Below are positions 27,245-34,582 of a stretch of DNA of 64,000 bases, in pieces. Below the pieces are notes generated by a model. That model was not told the DNA's origin and searched no databases. It saw only the letters and a list, made by a program, of their open reading frames with translations. Position 1 is the first letter of the stretch. Every line of letters begins with the position of its first letter. The stretch is from contig NZ_JACXLC010000001.1 in assembly GCF_014705715.1 (NCBI RefSeq), positions 2,720,334 through 2,784,333 on the forward strand, written 5' to 3'. Position numbers and translations under genes: made by a program. Source of the DNA: Erythrobacter rubeus (GTDB lineage Bacteria > Pseudomonadota > Alphaproteobacteria > Sphingomonadales > Sphingomonadaceae).

Positions 27245-27991
27245 TTAAGCGATCCCGAGCGCCTTGATTTTCTCGACCAGCGCGGCGACGTCTTCGACCT
27301 TTTCACCGGCCTGGCGGACGGGCGGTTCGGAGACATTCGTGGTGGTGAGGCGAGGCGCGATGTCGACACCGAAATCAGCGGGGCTCTTCGTATCGAGCGG
27401 TTTCTTCTTCGCTTTCATGATGTTCGGAAGCGACGCATAGCGCGGCTCGTTCAGGCGAAGGTCGGTGGTGACGATGGCGGGCATCGTCAGCTTCACCGTT
27501 TCAAGGCCGCCATCGATCTCGCGCTTGACTGAAACACTGTCACCATCGACTTCGACCGTGTTGGCGAAAGTGCCCTGCGGACGGCCCATCAGCGCGGCCA
27601 GCATCTGGCCGGTCTGGTTGCTGTCATCGGAGATCGACTGTTTGCCCAGCAGGACAAGACCGGGCTGTTCCTCGTCGGCGATCGCCTTCAGGATCTTTGC
27701 AACGGCAAGCGGCTCTACCTCTTCATCGGTTTCAACGAGGATCGCGCGATCTGCGCCCATGGCAAGCGCGGTACGCAGCGTTTCCTGCGCCTTGGCAGGG
27801 CCGATGGACACGGCCACGATTTCTTCGGCCTTGCCCGCTTCCTTGATGCGGATCGCTTCTTCGACAGCGATTTCATCGAAAGGGTTCATGCTCATCTTGA
27901 CGTTGGCAAGATCTACGCCGCTGCCGTCGGCTTTGACGCGCGGCTTCACGTTGTAATCGATCACCCGTTTGACGGGGACGAGGATTTTCAT
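27245..27991 (-). CDS. etfB: Electron transfer flavoprotein beta subunit
   Basis: AMP-binding partner of EtfA, 248 residues. It starts [16 protein letters not shown] and contains the ETF beta signature ([20 protein letters not shown]) and the recognition-loop region [12 protein letters not shown]. It is first in the etfBA operon, with a palindromic operator candidate about 90 bases upstream. Confidence 0.96.
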   Translation of the reverse strand: MKILVPVKRVIDYNVKPRVKADGSGVDLANVKMSMNPFDEIAVEEAIRIKEAGKAEEIVAVSIGPAKAQETLRTALAMGADRAILVETDEEVEPLAVAKILKAIADEEQPGLVLLGKQSISDDSNQTGQMLAALMGRPQGTFANTVEVDGDSVSVKREIDGGLETVKLTMPAIVTTDLRLNEPRYASLPNIMKAKKKPLDTKSPADFGVDIAPRLTTTNVSEPPVRQAGEKVEDVAALVEKIKALGIA

Positions 27992-28080
27992 GTGCGTTCC
28001 TTCCTTTGGCCCTTTTTGGGCCTTCCCATTGGCCGTTGTCCGGCCTTGTTTGGCAAATTCGATACCGCCGACCTAGCTTG

Positions 28081-28094
28081 CGTTTACGTAAACG
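28081..28094. promoter_or_regulatory. Perfect palindrome upstream of etfBA, LiuR-like operator candidate
   Basis: CGTTTACGTAAACG is a 14-bp perfect palindrome; on the etfB-coding strand it extends to TTGACGTTTACGTAAACGCAA in two overlapping parts of 20 bases or fewer. As I recall it, the MerR-family LiuR operator used for branched-chain amino-acid and acyl-CoA catabolism genes, including etf, in proteobacteria is of this TTTACGTAAACG type. The regulator gene itself is not in the window. Confidence 0.55.
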
Positions 28095-28245
28095 TCAACT
28101 AAGCCGAAGGCCGATTTCGATCCAAATAACCGGCATGTTTGCGAAATGTGTCTCGCGCTGGCTTGAGGCGAGGTCAAGCCCGCATTTTGTTCAGATTCGC
28201 CCCGAAATTGTGTAATATGGAACGGAGATGCGGGGAGTGCTTGCA

Positions 28246-28803
28246 ATGTCTGCAATTGGCCGGGCAATCGGAACATTTTTGGTGGCAATCGTGCTGGCCG
28301 GATCGGTTTCCGCGCAGGACGAGGCGCTTGAAACGAAAATAGGCCCGGAAGGCTTCGAATCGCCGCCCGCCACGCTCGAAGAGATGGATTGGCTGATCGG
28401 CCAGTGGGTCGGTGAGGGCATTGGCGGCGCGCCGGCCATGGAAAGCTGGCTGCCGCCATCGGGCGGCATCATGGTCGGGACTTTTGTTCAGGCCACTGGC
28501 TCGGATCCCGATGACCAATCGATCATGTTCACAGAACACCTCTACCTCATGCCGGAGGACGGCAGCCTTGTTCTGCGGCTGAAGCATTTCAATGCCGACC
28601 TCACCGGATGGGAAGAGAAGGGCGATATGCTCAGCTTCCGGCTGGTCGAGATGGAGCCATGCGCAGCGTATTTCCATGCGCTGACGCTGCGATGCGCCGA
28701 TCCCGCGAAGCCCGGCGAGGGGCTGGTCGCGGCAGTGCGGATGAAAAGCGACCCTGAGGTCGAAGAGCTGCTGTTTCGGTTCGAGCGAATGCGGCCCGAC
28801 TGA
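28246..28803 (+). CDS. Exported DUF6265-type protein
   Basis: A 185-residue protein with a signal peptide (residues 1-24, ending GSVSAQ) and a single beta-barrel-like domain: LEEMDWLIGQWVGEGIG, ESWLPPSGGIMVGTF and LRLKHFNADLTGWEEK fit DUF6265. Function is unknown. The ATG at 28246 has GGGGAG 8 bases upstream; the earlier ATG at 28228 has its only purine run directly abutting. Its stop abuts the stop of the convergent GFA gene. Confidence 0.8.
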   Translation: MSAIGRAIGTFLVAIVLAGSVSAQDEALETKIGPEGFESPPATLEEMDWLIGQWVGEGIGGAPAMESWLPPSGGIMVGTFVQATGSDPDDQSIMFTEHLYLMPEDGSLVLRLKHFNADLTGWEEKGDMLSFRLVEMEPCAAYFHALTLRCADPAKPGEGLVAAVRMKSDPEVEELLFRFERMRPD

Positions 28804-29256
28804 TCAGCCCGGCCGACCCTGCCAACTGGCATACTCTTTCGTCAGGCCAAAGAATTCGTCGGCACTAGGCGCGTTTGCGAAATGTCGGGGCGCGCCGGTT
28901 TTTGCGCCGGGAATTCCTTCGTCCCCGTAGAATTCCGCAAACGGCGGGAAGTCTTGGGCCCGCTCCAGCATGGGCGTCCGGATATTGACCATTCCGTCCA
29001 GCCCGTCGGGCTTCGTGAACAGCCAGCTCAGGCAGGAAGGACAGAAAAAATGCCGGGTCGGGCCTTTCAGCCCGCCCAGCACCGTTTCGCCAGCAATCAA
29101 GCGGAAGTTCTCTTCGCGGTAAAGCGCGTTCAATGAAAACGCGCCCGCAGTCATCCGCTGGCACCCTTCGCAGTGGCACGCCGCGGTCAGGAGCGGAGGT
29201 CCTTGGACCTCCAATTGCACCTCACCGCACCGGCAATGCCCGCGATATGCCTTCAA
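28804..29256 (-). CDS. GFA family (CENP-V/GFA domain) zinc protein
   Basis: A 150-residue protein of the glutathione-dependent formaldehyde-activating enzyme fold. It binds structural zinc through CRCG, CHCEGC and CPSC, all present. Most such paralogues have no proven substrate. No ATG precedes the first cysteine motif within the frame outside sucC; a TTG at 29256, directly after the sucC TGA (29260-29258) with one base between, gives the normal N-terminus. Translation is probably coupled to sucC. Confidence 0.82.
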   Translation of the reverse strand: MKAYRGHCRCGEVQLEVQGPPLLTAACHCEGCQRMTAGAFSLNALYREENFRLIAGETVLGGLKGPTRHFFCPSCLSWLFTKPDGLDGMVNIRTPMLERAQDFPPFAEFYGDEGIPGAKTGAPRHFANAPSADEFFGLTKEYASWQGRPG

Positions 29257-29257
29257 A

Positions 29258-30457
29258 TCACGCCGCCTGCTTGACCTCGGCCACGATCTTCTTCGCAGCA
29301 TCGCCCAAATCGTCAGCACTGACGATCGGCAGGCCCGAATTATTCAGGATTTCCTTGCCCTTAGCGACATTGGTTCCTTCGAGACGGACGACCAGCGGAA
29401 CCGAAAGGTTCACTTCCTTGGCAGCCGCCACGATGCCGTCTGCGATGATGTCGCACTTCATGATCCCGCCGAAGATGTTGACCAGAATGCCTTCAACAGC
29501 GGGGTCTTTCAGGATTATCTTGAAAGCGGCGGTCACCTTCTCCTTGGTCGCGCCGCCGCCCACGTCGAGGAAGTTGGCCGGGAACGCGCCATTCAGCTTG
29601 ATGATGTCCATCGTCGCCATCGCCAGACCCGCGCCATTGACCATGCAGCCGATATTTCCGTCGAGTTTGATGTAGGCGAGGTCGTATTCGCTTGCCTCGA
29701 CTTCCGCCGGGTCTTCCTCGGTCTCGTCGCGCATCTCTTCGATCTTCGGGTGGCGATACAGGGCGTTGCCATCGAAGCTCATCTTGGTGTCGAGAACGAG
29801 CAATTGCTCATCCTTGGTCTCCACCAGCGGATTGATCTCGAGCATCTCACAATCGAGCGAGGTAAAGGCCCCATAAAGCTGCTTCGCCAGCTTCTGGCAC
29901 GCTTTGTTGAGCGCGCCAGAAAGGCCGAGTGCAAATGCCACGGCGCGCCCATGATGCGGCATGAAGCCCTGTGCCGGGTCAATCGTGATGGTGGTGATCT
30001 TTTCCGGCGTGTTGTGCGCGACGTCCTCAATGTCCATGCCGCCTTCGGTGGATGCAACCATGGCGACCCGCCCCGTCGCCCGGTCCACCAGCATTGCGAG
30101 GTAGTATTCGCTTTCGATATCGACACCGTCGGTGACGTAGAGGCGGTTTACCTGCTTGCCCTCTTCGCCGGTCTGGATCGTGACCAGCGTGTTCCCGAGC
30201 ATTTCTTTCGCATCGGCTTCGACATCGTCGATCGATTTGGCGAGGCGCACGCCGCCCTTTGCCTCTGCAGACAGTTCCTTGAACCTGCCCTTGCCGCGTC
30301 CGCCCGCATGGATCTGCGCCTTCACCACGTAGAGCGGGCCGGGCAGTTTCTTGGCAGCCGCGACCGCTTCTTCGACCGTCAAAGCAGCATGGCCATCGGG
30401 AACGGCGATACCGTGTTCCTTGAGCAGTTCCTTGGCCTGGTATTCGTGGACATTCAT
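29258..30457 (-). CDS. sucC: Succinyl-CoA synthetase beta subunit, ADP-forming
   Basis: TCA-cycle enzyme subunit, 399 residues. Seen: the ATP-grasp domain beginning [31 protein letters not shown], the LEINPLV motif, and the C-terminal [13 protein letters not shown] and [10 protein letters not shown] loops contacting the alpha subunit. The partner sucD is not adjacent; only the GFA gene follows. The unusual separation from sucD is also seen in some sphingomonads. Confidence 0.96.
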   Translation of the reverse strand: MNVHEYQAKELLKEHGIAVPDGHAALTVEEAVAAAKKLPGPLYVVKAQIHAGGRGKGRFKELSAEAKGGVRLAKSIDDVEADAKEMLGNTLVTIQTGEEGKQVNRLYVTDGVDIESEYYLAMLVDRATGRVAMVASTEGGMDIEDVAHNTPEKITTITIDPAQGFMPHHGRAVAFALGLSGALNKACQKLAKQLYGAFTSLDCEMLEINPLVETKDEQLLVLDTKMSFDGNALYRHPKIEEMRDETEEDPAEVEASEYDLAYIKLDGNIGCMVNGAGLAMATMDIIKLNGAFPANFLDVGGGATKEKVTAAFKIILKDPAVEGILVNIFGGIMKCDIIADGIVAAAKEVNLSVPLVVRLEGTNVAKGKEILNNSGLPIVSADDLGDAAKKIVAEVKQAA

Positions 30458-30537
30458 GGCAGCGTGATCCCTTTGTATTGATCGCTGGGGGAGAGAGAGA
30501 CTCGTGTTGACGAACGCCCTAAGGAGGTTGGACCGAC

Positions 30538-31353
30538 TTGAAAAGTGGCGAGAGTGCCTTCACGACAGCACCTCTCATGATTGACAGGGATCACCTACTC
30601 GAAATCGTCCGTGAAGCGGGCAGGATTGCCCATTCTCGCTGGCCAGGGGATGGTCATGATTTGCAAAGCTGGGACAAGACACCGGGCGATCCTGTCAGCG
30701 AATCCGATTTGGAGGTCGACCGGTTCCTGCGGCGCGAACTTGGCGCGTTGCTGCCTGCCGCCGGGTGGCTTTCGGAAGAGAGCATCGACGACAAAGCGCG
30801 AATGGGTAGCGACCTCCTGTGGCTCGTCGATCCGATCGACGGCACGCGCGATTTCGTGCGCGGACGGAAAGGGTGGGCGATCTCGGTCGCGCTCGTAAGC
30901 GCGGGCAAGCCGCTGATCGGGATGCTGATTGCGCCCGCGCGGGACGAGGAATGGTGCGCTGTCGCCGGGCAGGGCGCAACGCTCAACGATCGGCCGCTTG
31001 TGGCGAGTACGCGGACAGAGTTCAGCGGTGCGCGGGTGCCCGTCGACCAATTGCTGAGCGCCGACACGGATCTGGTCGCGGTCGAGAAACCCAATTCCAT
31101 CGCCCTGCGCATCGCCATGGTGGCGGATGACCGTGCCGATCTTGTTGCGACCCTGCGCTGGGGTTTCGAATGGGACGTGGCTGCGGCGACGCTGATAGCA
31201 CGCGAGGCGGGGGCGGAGGTGTCGGATGCCTTTGGCAAGCCGCTCGCCTACAACAAGCACGATCCGCGCGACTTCGGGGTTCTGGTGTGCGCGCCGGGTA
31301 TCCACGAAGCCGCTGTTGCGCGGCTGGCGGATAGGGCCGCTGCGTTGAAATAG
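30538..31353 (+). CDS. cysQ: 3'(2'),5'-bisphosphate nucleotidase CysQ / inositol-phosphatase family
   Basis: Metal-dependent phosphatase expected to hydrolyse 3'-phosphoadenosine 5'-phosphate, clearing the by-product of sulfate assimilation. The 271-residue protein has the family motifs SEES (metal-binding glutamate), [15 protein letters not shown] and [15 protein letters not shown] at 30538 preceded by a perfect AAGGAGG (30521-30527) is taken as start; the next ATG at 30577 lacks a ribosome site. Other inositol-phosphatase functions cannot be excluded. Confidence 0.85.
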   Translation: MKSGESAFTTAPLMIDRDHLLEIVREAGRIAHSRWPGDGHDLQSWDKTPGDPVSESDLEVDRFLRRELGALLPAAGWLSEESIDDKARMGSDLLWLVDPIDGTRDFVRGRKGWAISVALVSAGKPLIGMLIAPARDEEWCAVAGQGATLNDRPLVASTRTEFSGARVPVDQLLSADTDLVAVEKPNSIALRIAMVADDRADLVATLRWGFEWDVAAATLIAREAGAEVSDAFGKPLAYNKHDPRDFGVLVCAPGIHEAAVARLADRAAALK

Positions 31354-31360
31354 CGCGCAA

Positions 31361-31391
31361 AGAAAAAGGGCCAGCCCTCGCGGACCGGCCC
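31361..31391 (-). terminator. Terminator of the OmpA-family lipoprotein gene
   Basis: Read on the minus strand, a GGGCC..GGCCC stem with one mismatch and a 10-base loop is followed by TTTTTCTTT, the form of an intrinsic terminator. It lies 23 bases after the OmpA-family stop. On the plus strand it may also stop cysQ transcripts weakly. Confidence 0.7.
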
Positions 31392-31413
31392 CCGTTGTTG
31401 CGTGTGATAGCGA

Positions 31414-32109
31414 TCAGTTGCCGCGAGCGGCGTTGACGTCATCCTGTGTCACCGGCGTAATCTTGATCTCCACGCGGCGATTGAGCGGCTCGTTCACGCC
31501 GTCTGCGGTCTTGATACGCAGCGAATCGTAATCTTCACCGAAACCGCGTGTTTCCATACGGGCGCGCGATACGCCGCGGCTGGCCAGATAGCTTGCCACC
31601 GCATCGGCGCGCTGCTCGGACAGGCGCTGGTTAAGCGCGGTCGAGCCGGTCGTGTCGGTAAAGCCGTACACGTCGATCAGGCTGTTGGGGTACTGGATCA
31701 GGCTGTCGGCCACCGTATTCAGCGTGTCGTAAAATCCAGGATTGATTTCGGCTGATCCGCTGGCGAACGTCACGCCATCCGGAAGGCGGACGAGAATGGC
31801 GTCCTGATCGCCGATTTCCTCGACATCGACCCCGCTGCCAGCGGTCTGTTCGTCGAGCTCCCTGATCTGGTCATCGAACTGCTTGCCGACGACTGCGCCA
31901 GCGCTGCCGCCGATGCCTGCGCCGATAATACGCGCGGTGCTACCACCGACTACGCCGCCGAGCAGGTAGCCGAGCGTGCCGCCGACGCCTGCACCGATTG
32001 CAGTACGGGAGACTTTGCGTTCGCCGGTATTCGGATCGGTGACACATGCGCTCGTGCCCAACAGGGCGAGAGCGGCTGTGCCGGAGAGAAATATGCGTGT
32101 TGTTTTCAT
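31414..32109 (-). CDS. OmpA-family lipoprotein with glycine zipper (YiaD-like)
   Basis: A 231-residue outer-membrane lipoprotein. Signal peptide and lipobox (LLGTSAC), a glycine-zipper segment at about 30-75 (GAGVGGTLGYLLGG ... GIGGSAGAVVG) and a C-terminal OmpA peptidoglycan-binding domain (VYGFTDTTGSTALNQRLSEQ; NRRVEIKI) are seen. It probably tethers the outer membrane to the wall. The ATG at 32109 starts the signal peptide. Confidence 0.9.
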   Translation of the reverse strand: MKTTRIFLSGTAALALLGTSACVTDPNTGERKVSRTAIGAGVGGTLGYLLGGVVGGSTARIIGAGIGGSAGAVVGKQFDDQIRELDEQTAGSGVDVEEIGDQDAILVRLPDGVTFASGSAEINPGFYDTLNTVADSLIQYPNSLIDVYGFTDTTGSTALNQRLSEQRADAVASYLASRGVSRARMETRGFGEDYDSLRIKTADGVNEPLNRRVEIKITPVTQDDVNAARGN

Positions 32110-32282
32110 TGTGATTTCCTCCACAAGATTAATAGCATTCGTGATCAATCAATTACCTAAGGGGCAACACGTTCCGGAAAAAAGACGCGCGGCCTACCGG
32201 GCGCGGTGGATCGAAAACGGTCCACAAGAACCGCAGCGATGTTCCGCTGGAAACCGGCAACATTTGTGCTAGCGAGACGAGC

Positions 32283-33584
32283 GTGACCCCATTTCCCTGG
32301 ACCGACCTGCTCATCATCGCCGGACTGATCGTGCTCAATGGCGTGTTCGCCATGTCGGAGCTTGCCATCGTTTCAGCCAAGACATCCCGGCTGCGTGCGC
32401 GCCGCGAAGAAGGGTCGGCGAGTGCGCGGATCGCAATCCGGCTGGCAGAAGAGCCGGGCAAGTTCCTCAGCACGGTTCAGATCGGGATCACGCTAATCAG
32501 CATCATCGCAGGTGCCTATTCCGGTTCGAGCCTCGGCAATCCCTTGGGTGAGCGGCTCGCATTGCTGGGCGTGCCAGCAGAGTACGCGGCGGAAATCGGG
32601 TTCGGGATCGCCATCGCGTTCACGACCTACTTTACGCTCGTCGTGGGCGAGTTGGTGCCAAAGCAGTTGGCACTGCGCTCCGCTGTCCCAATCGCGCTGG
32701 TCATGGCGCGTCCCATGGCGTTGCTCGCCAAGGTTGCTGCGCCGCTGGTATGGCTGCTCGACAAGTCCTCCGCTCTCGTCATCGCGCTGTTCGGCATCCG
32801 GTCCAAGGGCCAGAACTCGGTCACCGCCGAAGAATTGCAGATGATTTTCGCCGAAGCGACCCGGTCTGGCGTGATCGAAGCGGAGCAGAGCCAGATCCTG
32901 ACAGGCGTCGTCCGCCTTGCGGAAAGACCGGTCCGTGAGCTGATGACCCCCCGCACAGAGATCGACTGGATCGAGGCTGACGCGGACCCCGATCAGATAC
33001 GGCAATCGATCGAGGGCAGCCCGCATTCGCTACTTCCGGTGGCCGAAGGCGCGCCGGATTCGATCCTGGGCATCGTCAAGGTGCGCGAAGTGCTGGGCGC
33101 ACTCGTTGCTGGTGATCCCGTCGTGGTGCGGGAGATGATGCACAAGGCCGAAGTGGTTCCCGACCAGCTCGACGCCATGGACGCCCTGCGGGTGCTGCAA
33201 TCATCCGACATCGCCATGGCCGTGGTGCACGATGAATACGGCCACTTCGAAGGGATCGTGACTCCGGTCGACCTGCTTACCGCGATTGCCGGAAACTTCG
33301 CGAGCGACCTCGATCAAGGGGAAATGCCGCAGATCGTCGAGCGCAAGGACGGTTCGCTGCTGGTGTCCGGCGCTCTGTCCGCCGATGCGCTCGCGGACCG
33401 TTTGCGCCTCGATTACGGCGAGGACCGCGAATTCGGCACCGCGGCGGGTTATGCGCTGTCCGTCCTTAAGCGTCTACCTGTCGCAGGAGAGACCTTCAGC
33501 GATCAGGGCTGGCTGTTCGAAGTGGTCGATATGGACAATCGCCGTATCGACCAGATGCTGGTGCGTAAGGAAGCCGAAGAATAG
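32283..33584 (+). CDS. CNNM/CorC-HlyC family membrane protein
   Basis: Hemolysin-C/CorC type protein of 433 residues. It contains an N-terminal DUF21 (CNNM) transmembrane domain of about 190 residues with LSTVQIGITLISIIAGAYSG and VVGELVPKQLAL. A CBS-domain pair (MTPRTEIDWIEAD; DEYGHFEGIVTPVDLLTAIA) and a C-terminal CorC/HlyC domain follow. Members are linked to magnesium or other cation efflux. The start is a GTG; no in-frame ATG precedes the first helix. Confidence 0.9.
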   Translation: MTPFPWTDLLIIAGLIVLNGVFAMSELAIVSAKTSRLRARREEGSASARIAIRLAEEPGKFLSTVQIGITLISIIAGAYSGSSLGNPLGERLALLGVPAEYAAEIGFGIAIAFTTYFTLVVGELVPKQLALRSAVPIALVMARPMALLAKVAAPLVWLLDKSSALVIALFGIRSKGQNSVTAEELQMIFAEATRSGVIEAEQSQILTGVVRLAERPVRELMTPRTEIDWIEADADPDQIRQSIEGSPHSLLPVAEGAPDSILGIVKVREVLGALVAGDPVVVREMMHKAEVVPDQLDAMDALRVLQSSDIAMAVVHDEYGHFEGIVTPVDLLTAIAGNFASDLDQGEMPQIVERKDGSLLVSGALSADALADRLRLDYGEDREFGTAAGYALSVLKRLPVAGETFSDQGWLFEVVDMDNRRIDQMLVRKEAEE

Positions 33585-33623
33585 CTTCCGCTTTAAATCG
33601 AATGCGTGCCGCCAGACGGCAAA

Positions 33624-34055
33624 TCAGCCCGGAATGAGCGCCTGCGCAAATTGCCCGTCACCCTCTGGCGCGGCGATGATGTCGCGAGTTACGCGGCCTT
33701 TGGCGACCGTATTGGTACCGGGATCGCCGACCTGGCTGCGAATGCCGGGTGCGGCTGCGCCTGCGCGGTCGAGCGCGCTCGTTTCGATCTCGCTACGCGG
33801 GGCTGGTCCGCCGAACAGCGCCTCGAGCGCCTGCTCCTGCGCGGTTCCTTCTGCCGGGCGCGGGGCTCCGGGTGCGGGCGGGCTGAGCGTGAAATCGGGC
33901 GGAACCACCAGCGGAGCCTGGCGCTGCACCGCGAACTCATCCGGACGGTCGCGATTGAAAATCCCGCTGCCACCGCACGCGGCGAGCATGGCGCTGCCGG
34001 AGGTCAGCAGGATGGCGGTTTTCAGATTGCGCCCAGTGAAAGCAAACATGTTCAA
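33624..34055 (-). CDS. DUF3035 lipoprotein
   Basis: A 143-residue lipoprotein with lipobox LAAC (Cys27) and the DUF3035 core NRDRPDEFAVQRQAPLVVPP followed by a Pro/Ala-rich tail. Function is unknown. It overlaps the end of lspA, the signal peptidase that would process it, by 4 bases; this lspA-DUF3035 pairing is common in sphingomonads. Confidence 0.88.
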   Translation of the reverse strand: MNMFAFTGRNLKTAILLTSGSAMLAACGGSGIFNRDRPDEFAVQRQAPLVVPPDFTLSPPAPGAPRPAEGTAQEQALEALFGGPAPRSEIETSALDRAGAAAPGIRSQVGDPGTNTVAKGRVTRDIIAAPEGDGQFAQALIPG

Positions 34056-34582
34056 TTCTCCGATGGGACGCTTTTCGCGTCCGGTTCGTCTTCGTCCTTT
34101 TCGCGCAGGAACAGGCTGCGGGCAAGGATTATGACAACGCCGATGGTGATAGCCGCATCGGCGACGTTGAAAATAAGGAAAGGGCGAAAATCCCCGAAAT
34201 GCAGGTCGGCATAATCGATGACATAGCCGAGATTCCAGCGATCCCGGATGTTGCCGATCGCGCCGCCCAGGATCAGCGCCAGCCCGATGATATCGCCGAG
34301 CTTCTTCTCGCGCAGCATCCAGACGAACACGATAAGCGCGATCACTGCTGTCATCAGCACAAGCAGATAGCGCATCTCCATATTGGTTGCCTGGAGCATG
34401 CCGAGAGAAATGCCGCGGTTCTCGGTGTAGGTGAGGTCGAAAAACGGCAGCAGCTCGATATTGCGGACCTCGCGCAGGGCGAGTGGACCGATCACATACG
34501 CCTTGATCGCCTGATCGACGGCCGCGATGATGGCGGCGAGAACCAGCCCGATAATCCGGTCGCGGGTGAAGAGGTTAGCCAC
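34052..34582 (-). CDS. lspA: Lipoprotein signal peptidase II
   Basis: Aspartyl membrane protease that cleaves lipoprotein signal peptides after lipidation. The 176-residue protein has four hydrophobic helices and the catalytic aspartates in GNIRDRWNLGYVIDY and FNVADAAI. Its start overlaps the ileS end by 8 bases. Confidence 0.95.
   Translation of the reverse strand: MANLFTRDRIIGLVLAAIIAAVDQAIKAYVIGPLALREVRNIELLPFFDLTYTENRGISLGMLQATNMEMRYLLVLMTAVIALIVFVWMLREKKLGDIIGLALILGGAIGNIRDRWNLGYVIDYADLHFGDFRPFLIFNVADAAITIGVVIILARSLFLREKDEDEPDAKSVPSEN

Noticed and set aside
28006..28215. 69-residue frame upstream of the DUF6265 gene
   Set aside because: No ribosome site, no similarity, and it runs through the etf promoter and palindrome.
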